Assembly (NCBI GenBank): GCA_028708805.1
Contig: JAQVYC010000009.1
Coordinates: forward strand, 1 to 41,191
Length of the DNA: 41,191 bases
Direction: 5' to 3'
From: Clostridia bacterium
GTDB taxonomy: Bacteria; Bacillota; Clostridia; Christensenellales; UBA1242
Numbering within the stretch: the stretch's first letter is position 1; each line of letters opens with the position of its first letter. The notes beneath the pieces were generated by a model. It ran no database searches. It had not been told where the DNA came from and saw nothing but the letters and a program-made list of their open reading frames with translations. This document shows positions 1-10,336 of this stretch, piece by piece. The position numbers and the translations under genes were made by a program.

Positions 1-1
1 A

Positions 2-35
2 ATTTCAATCCACGCCCCCGCGTATGGGGAGCGAC
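2..35 (-). CRISPR. Leader-proximal CRISPR repeat (type I-C-like); array continues beyond the window start
   Basis: Minus-strand sequence GTCGCTCCCCATACGCGGGGGCGTGGATTGAAAT resembles known I-C repeats (…GCGGGGGCGTGGATTGAAA…), lies downstream of cas2 and contains a GC-rich inverted repeat in an AT-rich context. Only one repeat is visible. Confidence 0.85.
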
Positions 36-193
36 TGCAAATATTTGCCAAAAAATAGTTAATTTGACTAAATTTTTGCCATATCTAAGAATTTATCCTT
101 AAATACCATTCTTAATATAACATATTTTTATTAAAAATGTTTAATTTTTTGTGCGAATGTATCCATAGTTTTATGTTCGCTTATAGTTCGCAC
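36..193 (-). promoter_or_regulatory. CRISPR leader region between cas2 and first repeat
   Basis: AT-rich non-coding segment between the cas2 stop (194-196) and the first repeat. Confidence 0.65.
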
Positions 194-484
194 TTATACT
201 ATTAATGTTCCATCGGTTAAAATACTCGGATTTTTTCCATAATGTTCTATATGTTTGGAATATTTAGTCCCCAAATTATAAAACCTTAAACTGTCTTCAT
301 TTTCATTAATTAATTTTCTTAATTCTGCTTGTAGTTTAATAAATTGTGACCAATCTAATATGCACTCAAAAACTGAATTTTGAACGCGCTGACCATGTGC
401 CACACATTTTTTTGCCACTTGCAACAATCGCCGCTTTCCTTCTTTTGTTTCGGTTGAAACATCGTAAGTGATTAAAATCAACAT
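194..484 (-). CDS. cas2: CRISPR-associated endoribonuclease Cas2
   Basis: 96 aa, MLILITYDVSTETKEGKRRL… Cas2 N-terminus, next to cas1. Confidence 0.95.
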   Translation of the reverse strand: MLILITYDVSTETKEGKRRLLQVAKKCVAHGQRVQNSVFECILDWSQFIKLQAELRKLINENEDSLRFYNLGTKYSKHIEHYGKNPSILTDGTLIV

Positions 485-614
485 TTTTAACTCCGCTAAT
501 TATAAAGTTTTCTATTTGTTTGATATTTTTTATTAAAGACTAATTACTCTTGTCTAAAAGTTTTTTAATTCAGCATAGAATATTTCAAAAGTAATTTTAA
601 TTTGTTCTTAATGA

Positions 615-1646
615 TTATTTCCATAAAAATGGCGGATACTCATCTAAATCTCCTCGTAGAGTTCTTGCAAGCAATAATGACTGAACATATGGAACAAGAC
701 CCCACTCTATTTTCTCTTTTAAGTAAGGGTGCATTATAATTGTTTTTTTTCGTGTTTGCCACGAATTTAAAAACTTTTTTCTAGCATTATCCTTTAAATT
801 TACCGCTCCGCTTTCCATAACTTCAAAATCATTTGGCAAAACTTCTCCACGATTAATAATTGATAATACAAACCTATCGGCACAGACGCTTCTCAACTCC
901 TCCATTAAATCTAATGAAAGAGAAGCTCTTCCTGGTCGATCTCTATGTAAAAACCCAACATAAGCATCTAATCCCACAGTTTCAAGTGCACTGCGACAAT
1001 CCGCTGAAAGCAAAACATATGCAAAAGATAACATCGCATTTACTGCATCTGTGGGAGGACGCCTAGTTCTTTTATTAAATTTAAAGTACTGCTTATTTTT
1101 TAAAATAAGTTCATCAAAAACTTTAAAATATCCTTGTGCAGCATTGCCTTCAATAGCTCTTAGATTTAAGAGATTATCACAAATCAAGCAATCCTTAATA
1201 CCATTTGAAATTTGGTTAGAAACTTCTTTTAAAGCTTTAATATTAACAACAAGTGAATGATCCCGAATTGCTCTCTCTATAACCCATTTTGAATTATGAA
1301 GTTTACCAATAATAAAATTTTTTGCCAAACTGCAACTGCGTATTTCATTATCAGAAATGCGATACTGCTCTTTTCTTAAAATAACATTTCCTTTACTTTC
1401 GCCAATAACAGTTGCTAGAAATTTACCATATTCATTTAAAAAAGATAAGGTTATGTTTCGCTTAACACATTCTGCCATTAAATGCTGACTTGCCCCTAAA
1501 TATCCAAAATGAATAATACTTTCTAAGTTTAAAAGTGGAACTCTTAATATAATTTGGTTGTTTTCTTTTACTAAAACAGTTTCATTTTCCAGCAGCAAAA
1601 AAGTATTAGGCCTTGTGATAAAAAGAGTATTAAGTAATTTCTTCAT
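615..1646 (-). CDS. cas1: CRISPR-associated Cas1 (I-C type integrase)
   Basis: 343 aa; RAIEGNAAQGYF and FLHRDRPGRASLSLDLMEELR carry the conserved Glu/His/acidic catalytic context. Confidence 0.95.
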   Translation of the reverse strand: MKKLLNTLFITRPNTFLLLENETVLVKENNQIILRVPLLNLESIIHFGYLGASQHLMAECVKRNITLSFLNEYGKFLATVIGESKGNVILRKEQYRISDNEIRSCSLAKNFIIGKLHNSKWVIERAIRDHSLVVNIKALKEVSNQISNGIKDCLICDNLLNLRAIEGNAAQGYFKVFDELILKNKQYFKFNKRTRRPPTDAVNAMLSFAYVLLSADCRSALETVGLDAYVGFLHRDRPGRASLSLDLMEELRSVCADRFVLSIINRGEVLPNDFEVMESGAVNLKDNARKKFLNSWQTRKKTIIMHPYLKEKIEWGLVPYVQSLLLARTLRGDLDEYPPFLWK

Positions 1647-2307
1647 TTAATAAAACCTCTTTTATATATTCTTTAACGGATTTTTGCTTGGATATTTTCG
1701 GCAAGCAAAAATCTTGCATGGAACAAGCCCTGCAATGATTTTTATAAATGGGTTTAGGAGTGTATAATTTTTTAAATAATTTATGCATTTCGAAAACAGT
1801 GTTTGCAACTTTATTTCTTAGTTCTTGACTGAATTCAATTACTTTTCGTCTTTTAGGCTCACCATAAAATAAAGCACCCTTAGGAATATCGCAACAAAGC
1901 ATTTCTTCTAAGCACATTGCTTGGGCACAAAGTTGCATTTCATCAGAAAGAATGGCGTGCCCATTTCCTCGTTTAAATTCAATAGGATAAGGAATATATT
2001 TCTCGTTAAAGTTTTTAAGTTTTATTCCGTTTTTGTCTTTATGAAACTCAACAACATCACATTCGCCAGATAGCCCTAAATTTGCCGAAGAAATTTTTAA
2101 TGCTCTAACAATTATAATATTGCCTCGCTTTTCGTACTGCGTTTTATCGTGAACCTTTTTATGAAAAAGCCGTCCGCTTGCCGTTAAGTAGTTTTCATTC
2201 CATAAATTTTCAATATGAATTAAAGCCCACTGTCGTGGACAAAATTCGTAATGCTGAATTCCAGAAAGCCACAAATAATCTTCTTCTTCATATTTCGGCA
2301 TAAACAT
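1630..2307 (-). CDS. cas4: CRISPR-associated Cas4 exonuclease
   Basis: 225 aa; ‘HYEFCPRQWALIHIENLW’ and C-terminal CRACSMQDFC Fe-S cysteines; overlaps cas1. Confidence 0.93.
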   Translation of the reverse strand: MFMPKYEEEDYLWLSGIQHYEFCPRQWALIHIENLWNENYLTASGRLFHKKVHDKTQYEKRGNIIIVRALKISSANLGLSGECDVVEFHKDKNGIKLKNFNEKYIPYPIEFKRGNGHAILSDEMQLCAQAMCLEEMLCCDIPKGALFYGEPKRRKVIEFSQELRNKVANTVFEMHKLFKKLYTPKPIYKNHCRACSMQDFCLPKISKQKSVKEYIKEVLLNEEIT

Positions 2308-2321
2308 TCCTTAATAAACTG

Positions 2322-3152
2322 TTAACCTTCAAATATTTCTGGTGTTAGACCCTCTAATTCTTTTAAAGAAATTTCTCCATTTGTATCAACCTTTAAAGTA
2401 TTATGAACCTTAGCAGAAGAATATTGTCCTGTTTTATTATTATGCTTCCACCATATTATTTTTTTAATTTGCATTGAACCACTTGGTCGAGCAGAAGATT
2501 CATCGCATTCAAATAAAGTTTTTAAAGATTTTTTTACTTGATTTGCATCTTCTTCGGTAAATCCTGTTTTTTCAGCAAGTTGCGGACTTATACTACCAAA
2601 TGTAACATAAACTGCTTTACTTACACGATGTTTCATTCCCATAGTATCCGAAGATTTTTTGCCCTTGTCTGTTGTTTCACTATTTACTGATTTAGTAATT
2701 TGAATAGACTCTATTATAATTGGCTCAACACTAAAAGCTGACTGAATTGTAACTGGACCACGAATTCCGAGTGAAACCTCATCTATATTTGATTGTTTTT
2801 TAAAAGCAAAAACTTGACCAAAAGCTCTAACATCGAACCATTTTTCACAAACACTTTTTGAAACTGATTCTTTACTTTTCTTTTCTTCGGGATTTAATTC
2901 TTTTAAGTAATCGTTAAATCTTTCTGAAAGCGACCTTTTGCCATCATTGCAAAATTCATCACTTTGAACAAATATTTCGTTTCCGTTTTCCTGTAAGCGA
3001 TTTCTTATTTTTCGTTTTAAGCAAACATCTGAAACTTCTCCGAACCCATCACTTGTTATTCGTGGACGATTTCCACCAAGTGGATCTCCATTAGGATTTG
3101 CGTTTTTTACGGAAAAAACAACCGCAAAATCAATTTTATTATTTAATATCAT
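2322..3152 (-). CDS. cas7: Type I-C Cas7 (Csd2) backbone protein
   Basis: MILNNKIDFAVVFSVKNANPNGDPLGGNRPR is a typical Csd2 start. The ATG at 3152 is preceded by GGAGAAAAAT, so the tracked ORF start at 3197 is probably too long. Confidence 0.93.
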   Translation of the reverse strand: MILNNKIDFAVVFSVKNANPNGDPLGGNRPRITSDGFGEVSDVCLKRKIRNRLQENGNEIFVQSDEFCNDGKRSLSERFNDYLKELNPEEKKSKESVSKSVCEKWFDVRAFGQVFAFKKQSNIDEVSLGIRGPVTIQSAFSVEPIIIESIQITKSVNSETTDKGKKSSDTMGMKHRVSKAVYVTFGSISPQLAEKTGFTEEDANQVKKSLKTLFECDESSARPSGSMQIKKIIWWKHNNKTGQYSSAKVHNTLKVDTNGEISLKELEGLTPEIFEG

Positions 3153-3537
3153 TATTTTTCTCCTCCAATTTATTTTCTTTATTTTTAATAAAAGCACGAT
3201 TTTGTGCTGAAAAACCTAGTAGGTATAAAGGTGATAGCGGTTTGTTACTTTCATAATCACCATCTTGAAACAACTCCATAATTTCATCAATTATATTTCG
3301 AAAATAAGTTGCTCCTTTTAAATAAGTTATGTATGGCAGAAGTTGACTCCATAAATTACCCCAAGTTTGATGAGGTTTTACTTGAAAACTGCTCATAAGC
3401 TTAATTGCATTTGTAACTCTTTTCTGCCCTTCACTCAAATTTTGCTTATAAAGAGCATAAGATTCTAATCTATCGGCTACGGAAAGCAGCCTTCCAAATA
3501 GATAATCTCTATCGGTTTTTGTTTTTTCTAATTCCAT
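3139..3537 (-). CDS. cas11c: Putative internally initiated Cas11c small subunit (in frame within cas8c)
   Basis: In-frame ATG at 3537 preceded by GGAGG (3550-3546) with 8-nt spacing; encodes the 132-aa C-terminal part of Cas8c. Confidence 0.75.
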   Translation of the reverse strand: MELEKTKTDRDYLFGRLLSVADRLESYALYKQNLSEGQKRVTNAIKLMSSFQVKPHQTWGNLWSQLLPYITYLKGATYFRNIIDEIMELFQDGDYESNKPLSPLYLLGFSAQNRAFIKNKENKLEEKNNDIK

Positions 3538-5109
3538 TTGAATTTCCTCCTTTTTTGATTGTTTGATATATTTTTTCGTGATTGCACACGCTATATCCAA
3601 AGAATTACGCCAGTCTAATTCTTTAAACCTACCATTCTCATCCACAAAAGACATAGGGCGAGATGCTCTATTGGTTGCCATATCCATATAATTTTTTGGC
3701 AATGAAAAATTACCAAACATACATTCTAATAATTGCTTTTGCACTTTCTTTTTTAATGTTATATAACTTTTATCATGTAAAGCACGAGGTTTACCATGAA
3801 CCGCTTTTGTGATATCATTGAACGAAGGACATCCTATGTATTTAAAAGGTTTTTCTTCTTCTTTTCTTTTTTCATTAATACCTTTTTTAAAGCCCGTTAA
3901 ATGCCATTTAGATTCTTCATGCCATTTTGCAATGTTTTCCAAATATTCGTTTTCAGGAAGTTCTTGATAAAAAGTTACGCCTATTCTTCCAGGTGTTGAT
4001 GCATCAAAAATTACAATTACGACTTTTCTAAAATGTTCACTTAACCATTTTTTATTGCCATAACCTCGCAATAAATTTACAACCTTTTTAGAATAATCAA
4101 TATCAACTAAATTTTGAACTTCTTCTATTCCTATATCGGCAATATCGCTCTCAACCTTACTCCACAAGCCAAAAGAGTTATCAAACGGACTAATTTTTTG
4201 ATCTGTATCTGAATCGACCGACCATATAACGACAACTTGGCTACCTATATTATATCCACAATTGTTTATAAGCCATCTAAGTGTAATATGAATTTTTTGA
4301 GATGCAAGAGCATCAATTTGAACTGCTTCATCTTGCGTGTTGAATCTACCTCTAAATGTAAGTCCACTTGTGTCATTACAGGAAATTAATTTTGCATTCG
4401 CAGTTCTCGAATTTATATTTTTAGGGTGTGTTTTGGCTAATTGATTAAGCTGTTGACCTAAATAATCAAAATTTGATGTTTCTTCGAAATTTCCATTATG
4501 ATTTATCCACATATCTTTCAATTTTGAATCTTGCCAAACATTTGGTGTTAAATCATCTTTTATTTGTACCGAAAATCTAATACCTAATTTTTCCACAACG
4601 AAATCTTTATCTTTTCCAGATTTATCTATGTTTTTTATGAAAGTATTATCTATGCTATTATATTCAGTGTCCTTTAAAAGATTATTGTTTTTTATATCTT
4701 CTGCTAAACTATTTTTTGTTAAATATTCATAAATTGAATTTAGTTTTATGTTATCGACCTTCCAATTTTCTAGTTGTTGTATGTAATTATTAAATTTTAC
4801 TGAATTTAAGTTTTTATCTAGATATCCCAGCTGATCGCAAAGAGGATGTGCCGAGATTTTTTTACCACTTCTGCTAGTAGAAGATTCTGTGCAAGGGATA
4901 ATAATTGTAAGGTCTTTTTGATCTCGGTCTAAATTTAATAAATTTCCTTTATCATCAAGCGTAACCTGAATATTTGTTTTAAAAGTTGTATGGTATAAAG
5001 GTAAAAAAGCTTTCTTTTCATCGGATATACCATTTGCATCAACAGGCACAATGCCAGCAATAGATGAACATTTGTCATATGTCTCTAAAAGATTAGAAAA
5101 TAATCCCAT
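3139..5109 (-). CDS. cas8c: Type I-C Cas8c (Csd1) large subunit
   Basis: 656 aa between cas5 and cas7 with Csd1-like composition (…TGLTFRGRF…, …NRASRPMSF…). 1-nt overlap with the cas5 stop. Confidence 0.92.
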   Translation of the reverse strand: MGLFSNLLETYDKCSSIAGIVPVDANGISDEKKAFLPLYHTTFKTNIQVTLDDKGNLLNLDRDQKDLTIIIPCTESSTSRSGKKISAHPLCDQLGYLDKNLNSVKFNNYIQQLENWKVDNIKLNSIYEYLTKNSLAEDIKNNNLLKDTEYNSIDNTFIKNIDKSGKDKDFVVEKLGIRFSVQIKDDLTPNVWQDSKLKDMWINHNGNFEETSNFDYLGQQLNQLAKTHPKNINSRTANAKLISCNDTSGLTFRGRFNTQDEAVQIDALASQKIHITLRWLINNCGYNIGSQVVVIWSVDSDTDQKISPFDNSFGLWSKVESDIADIGIEEVQNLVDIDYSKKVVNLLRGYGNKKWLSEHFRKVVIVIFDASTPGRIGVTFYQELPENEYLENIAKWHEESKWHLTGFKKGINEKRKEEEKPFKYIGCPSFNDITKAVHGKPRALHDKSYITLKKKVQKQLLECMFGNFSLPKNYMDMATNRASRPMSFVDENGRFKELDWRNSLDIACAITKKYIKQSKKEEIQMELEKTKTDRDYLFGRLLSVADRLESYALYKQNLSEGQKRVTNAIKLMSSFQVKPHQTWGNLWSQLLPYITYLKGATYFRNIIDEIMELFQDGDYESNKPLSPLYLLGFSAQNRAFIKNKENKLEEKNNDIK

Positions 5110-5882
5110 TACTTTTCACCTCCAAATTCTTCATCAATAGGTTTAAGATTGACACCTAATATGAAGTTTTTAATATTTAGATTTTCACGAACAGTTTTTA
5201 CCTTTAAAGAGCTATCATTTGGCGGAACGAATTTTATTATTCCATTATTCATAGTGCAATTCCAAAATCTCACACTTAAATCTTTACTCTGAGTTTCATC
5301 TGGGTAATTTATGCCGTGTAACATAAATCCAAAATTGATTTCACCATAATCATTATAAAACCCTTCACCTTCACCAAATTTGCAAGGCATAACATATGCT
5401 TGACATTCTCTTGTTCCTAAAAAAACATCTCTTTTCCCGCCTTTGTTTATCATTCTTTTCGCCATTTCAAAGTGTTTGTTTTCATTACGGTCTTGTAGTA
5501 AATCAGGACGATTTTCATTCCACTCAAAATGTGCTAAAACTTGATAACTAACATCTTTTAAATAAGTGTAATAAGCAAGGTCGTTAAAGGGAGATTGTTT
5601 TCCAGCTGTCAACTTGCTTGGATATATACCTCCAAAATTGATTGGGCGAATACCCTTTCCCTCTGTTTGAATTTTTTTCATTACTCTTACCGCATCAATA
5701 ATCCAAACAAGTGTTGGCTTCCAATAAACACTTTCTAACATACCTTTTAATGCTTGATATGTTGGAACTTGATATGTAAATTTCTCTCCACCTACTCTTG
5801 TTACGGGGTCCGAGAATAAAGCATATTTTCCAAACACTTCAAACTCTACCGAATTTCTCTTTTTTTCAATAGTATTTTCCAT
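5109..5882 (-). CDS. cas5: Type I-C Cas5 (Cas5c/d, probable pre-crRNA processing)
   Basis: 257 aa; VEFEVFGKYALFSDPVTRVGGEKFTYQVPTYQALKGMLESVYWKP is a characteristic Cas5c start. Confidence 0.94.
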   Translation of the reverse strand: MENTIEKKRNSVEFEVFGKYALFSDPVTRVGGEKFTYQVPTYQALKGMLESVYWKPTLVWIIDAVRVMKKIQTEGKGIRPINFGGIYPSKLTAGKQSPFNDLAYYTYLKDVSYQVLAHFEWNENRPDLLQDRNENKHFEMAKRMINKGGKRDVFLGTRECQAYVMPCKFGEGEGFYNDYGEINFGFMLHGINYPDETQSKDLSVRFWNCTMNNGIIKFVPPNDSSLKVKTVRENLNIKNFILGVNLKPIDEEFGGEK

Positions 5883-5908
5883 ATTTCCTCCTTAATTTTT
5901 TCAAATAA

Positions 5909-8281
5909 CTATTTAATTAAATCTTCACTGTTTGCTTCTTCTGTGTAACCATACATATCAGAATAATAATAAGAAGCAAGTAATTTAACTCCAAACTCTT
6001 CATCTATTTCCGTTATTGCTCCTTGCTCTAAGAGTTTTTCATATTCATATGAATACAAAGAAACACTATATTTTTGCAATTCTTGTAAGATTGCAATTTT
6101 ATTTTTTAAGTCTGAGCTTTTATAATCTGCAAGTAATTTTTCAGTATTGCCATAATAAACAACTACCGCAGTTGTATTATTATCTATAACTTTAAATTTC
6201 TCGCTCGCCAAAGTAAATGCCTGACTGATAAAATGCGAATAGGTTTTATTAGTTCTGTTTTTATAATTATTAATACTTGAAAGATTATCTGAGAGCATTG
6301 AATAAATTGAATTTTGTATGTTTCCAGAAATCATTATTGGATAATCCATTTGAGTTTGTTTTTCAAAAAAGTAATATTTATAATATTGGTTTAATATTTC
6401 TTGACTTAAATAATCCGCTTCTTTGTTTTCATTAAGTATTCTCGCCGTAATTGTTTTTCCTGATTGAATATCAATTAATTTATCTAAATTTTCATTTTTT
6501 AAAGGAACCACATAAACATTTTTTTCGGTTGTTCCATCTCCGTTTCTATTACACCTTCCCGCTGACTGCACAATAGAATCTAAACCTGCCATTGCTCTAA
6601 TTACACAATCAAAAGAAATATCCACCCCAGCTTCAATAAGCTGCGTGCTTACACAAATTATTTTCTTGTTTTTATCTAATGAGCTTTTTATATCTTCAAG
6701 CGTTTTTATTCTATGTGTCGCACACATTGAAGTGCTTAAATGTGATAATTCTAAAATTCCGCTTTTGTTTTTTTCTTTTAATAATTCACATACTTGCCTT
6801 GCCTCACTCTTTTTATTTACAATAACTAAACAGTTATTATTACTTAAAACCTTTTCCCAAACAAATTGAGAAAATTCATCTATACTCATTTGTTTCTCTG
6901 CAATAATTTTTGTTCTCTTTAAATCTGTAAATTCTTTTTCAAAGTTTTCAATTAAGTTAGGCTCAGGAGATAATAATAAATTTTTCTTTTTTGTTTGACT
7001 AAGAAGAGGTTGGGTGGCCGAGCATAATAAGATTGTTGCATTCATTATTTTAGATAAAAAACTAACAACTTCATTAAACAAATGAATAGTTTTGATAGGC
7101 AAAGATTGAATTTCATCAAAAATAATTACACTGTTACTCATACTATGAAATTTTCTAAGATTACTTGCTTTCGAAGACATAACAGTTTCTAAAAATTGCA
7201 CCATTGTTGTTATAATGATGGGGTTATCCCAACGAGAATCAGCCAACTTTTTAAGATTCTTCCCTTCATCATCATTAGGAATAACAATGTTTGAATGATG
7301 TTCAAGAATTATATCGCTGTTTGGTTCTAGTTCAAGAATGTTTCGAATATTCTTTGCTGTTTGTTCAATAATTGAAAGATAAGGAATTACATAAATAATT
7401 CTTTTCTTATGATGATGTAAGGCAAATCTTAACGAAGATAAAGTTTTCCCTCCGCCTGTTGGAACTGATAATAAATATATCCCTGTATTTCTTTTTGCTG
7501 CATTTTTACATTTTTCAGATATCAATGAACGAATTTTTGAAATTTTGTTATTAATATTAAATTTTCCAATATTTTTTTCAAAAGTTTCAATTAGATTGCT
7601 CCAATTAAATATTTTTTGACTTGATTTTATATCTTCTTGAATATCAAAAAAATATGCATCTAATCTATCTGCATCAATCAAACAAGAATAGATATATTTA
7701 ATTAAAAGCCCAAGTGCAAATTTTTTAGATGCATATGATTTATATGTTTTACCTATATGGTTAATTATCTCAGACATCTCTTTTTGTGCATTTATAAAAA
7801 GCCTATCAAGTTCTGTTTTATCTAAAATCAACTTTGAATTATTTTTTATATTTAAATAGTCATATTCCGAATTTATCGCCAAGTTTAATTTATCAAAAAA
7901 AATTTTATCACTATCAGGACTAATAAGGTCGCTTAAACTTCCATGATGTCCTGAAATTACAATTTCAAGTATTTCTTTAATAAGACTTGCTAACTGATTT
8001 TTCGAATCAAAAATATCATTAACTAAAAAAGCACCCTGAATAGAATGTTTAACCGTACCTCTTTTTTTATCGCCATTATTTAAGTAAGTTTGAAATTCAT
8101 AGGATGCTTTTCCAATATCATGCAAAGAGCCTGCAAGACTTATTAAATTTGGAGCAATTGAAGCAAAACCACTAGCCATTTTGGAAACATTTTGCAAATG
8201 TACATTTAGTTGCTGAAAATTGCCCTTTTCATCTTTTCGAGCTTTAAAGTAAGTATTCCTTTTATCTTTTGCAAACCTCAT
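5909..8281 (-). CDS. cas3: CRISPR-associated helicase/nuclease Cas3 (HD + SF2 helicase)
   Basis: 790 aa; HD motif ‘SLHDIGKASYEFQ’, GHHGSL, Walker A SVPTGGGKT, DEIQ box, STQLIEAGVDISF and GRCNRNG motifs. Confidence 0.96.
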   Translation of the reverse strand: MRFAKDKRNTYFKARKDEKGNFQQLNVHLQNVSKMASGFASIAPNLISLAGSLHDIGKASYEFQTYLNNGDKKRGTVKHSIQGAFLVNDIFDSKNQLASLIKEILEIVISGHHGSLSDLISPDSDKIFFDKLNLAINSEYDYLNIKNNSKLILDKTELDRLFINAQKEMSEIINHIGKTYKSYASKKFALGLLIKYIYSCLIDADRLDAYFFDIQEDIKSSQKIFNWSNLIETFEKNIGKFNINNKISKIRSLISEKCKNAAKRNTGIYLLSVPTGGGKTLSSLRFALHHHKKRIIYVIPYLSIIEQTAKNIRNILELEPNSDIILEHHSNIVIPNDDEGKNLKKLADSRWDNPIIITTMVQFLETVMSSKASNLRKFHSMSNSVIIFDEIQSLPIKTIHLFNEVVSFLSKIMNATILLCSATQPLLSQTKKKNLLLSPEPNLIENFEKEFTDLKRTKIIAEKQMSIDEFSQFVWEKVLSNNNCLVIVNKKSEARQVCELLKEKNKSGILELSHLSTSMCATHRIKTLEDIKSSLDKNKKIICVSTQLIEAGVDISFDCVIRAMAGLDSIVQSAGRCNRNGDGTTEKNVYVVPLKNENLDKLIDIQSGKTITARILNENKEADYLSQEILNQYYKYYFFEKQTQMDYPIMISGNIQNSIYSMLSDNLSSINNYKNRTNKTYSHFISQAFTLASEKFKVIDNNTTAVVVYYGNTEKLLADYKSSDLKNKIAILQELQKYSVSLYSYEYEKLLEQGAITEIDEEFGVKLLASYYYSDMYGYTEEANSEDLIK

Positions 8282-8303
8282 TTTAATTCCTTTTTTCCAT
8301 TTT

Positions 8304-8327
8304 AAAATTATAATTAATTATAATTTT
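8304..8327. promoter_or_regulatory. Perfect 24-nt palindrome upstream of cas3 (operator candidate)
   Basis: AAAATTATAATTAATTATAATTTT is identical to its reverse complement; 22 nt upstream of the cas3 start. Confidence 0.35.
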
Positions 8328-8882
8328 TAACTGTTAAATAAAAAAATTTTATCTTAAATTTTAACTGCAATAATTAGTTTTGAGCTTTATAGTTTTGTTC
8401 AAATTGTTTTATAGTTTTAATTTTTTGTTTTTTTTTATACAAAATCCCTTAAATCAAAGATAACACAAAATAATACATTAAACAACCATTTTTTGAGTTC
8501 TTTTTCAATAAAAAAGTTCCGTTTAAGAACATAATTATACTAAAATATATTCAAATAATGCGAATTGGAAATGGTTTATTCAAAAGATAATGTATCAATA
8601 AGCGAATTTTATAAATGTAATAACAATAAGAAAATTTTGTAAAGACTCAAATATGTTGAGCGAACACATCCTTTAAATTGTCGTAAGTTTTTGATTTTTT
8701 CCGAATGCGTTTAAAGTTTAAGTTTTTATAGGAGGTCTATTTCTGGCTACTTTATAATTTCTAAACCAAAATTTTAATTGTTAATCTACTGGAAAACTTA
8801 ATAATATTGTGTTTATTTATATATTAACTGATTATAATGATTTTTCATAAAATGATTTAGAACATATTAAAAGGAGAATTTT

Positions 8883-9731
<849 letters not shown>

Positions 9732-9796
9732 ATTAAAAATTAATATTGATATATCCTATCGAATTCAAATGTTTATATAGACAATCTTATAAAAAT

Positions 9797-9822
9797 AAAA
9801 GCCCCACATTTGTGGGACTTTT
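9797..9822. terminator. Bidirectional intrinsic terminator
   Basis: AAAAGCCCCACA-TT-TGTGGGACTTTT inverted repeat with A/T flanks between convergent genes. Confidence 0.75.
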
Positions 9823-9880
9823 ATCTTATCTTTTGTAATTACTGATATTCAAAAATTAAATCATTATATGGTTTTTATTT

Positions 9881-10039
9881 TTAATATCTTGGACGCCTTT
9901 GTTGCTTTCTTGCTTTTCTGCATTCAGGGCATCTTGTAGGTTCATTTGTAAAGCCTTTTTCTTGGTAGAATTCTTGTTCACCAGTTGTCCAAACAAATTC
10001 ATTTCCACAATCTTTACAGATTAAAGTTTTGTCTTGCAT
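9881..10039 (-). CDS. 52-aa zinc-ribbon protein (absent from ORF track)
   Basis: MQDKTLICKDCGNEFVWTTGEQEFYQEKGFTNEPTRCPECRKARKQQRRPRY; two CxxC pairs; upstream GGAGGG Shine-Dalgarno. Confidence 0.88.
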   Translation of the reverse strand: MQDKTLICKDCGNEFVWTTGEQEFYQEKGFTNEPTRCPECRKARKQQRRPRY

Positions 10040-10149
10040 GTTTTCCCTCCTTTTTAGATTTTGGATAACGCAAAAGACAAAATTGTTTTAATGAGTTTCC
10101 AATATTAAGAATGTTATTTAATTATGGATACGATTGTTGAGACATTCTT

Positions 10150-10226
10150 TGGTAGGACTGAGTGGACTCGAACCACCGACCCCCACCTTATCAGGGTGGT
10201 GCTCTAACCAGCTGAGCTACAGTCCT
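10150..10226 (-). tRNA. tRNA-Ile (anticodon GAU), CCA encoded
   Basis: AGGACTGTAGCTCAGCTGGTTAGAGCACCACCCTGATAAGGTGGGGGTCGGTGGTTCGAGTCCACTCAGTCCTACCA folds as a cloverleaf with anticodon GAT. Confidence 0.96.
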
Positions 10227-10336
10227 TTATTGTGTTTTGGCGACTTTACACCTGTCTTATTCGTTTTTAAACTGCAACATCACTGTTAGTGTGATACAAA
10301 TTACTTATTGTTTTAACGACTTCTCTCCTGTCTAAA

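Noticed and set aside
860-1260. + strand ORFs opposite cas1
   Set aside because: Antisense to a confidently identified gene, overlapping each other, no RBS.
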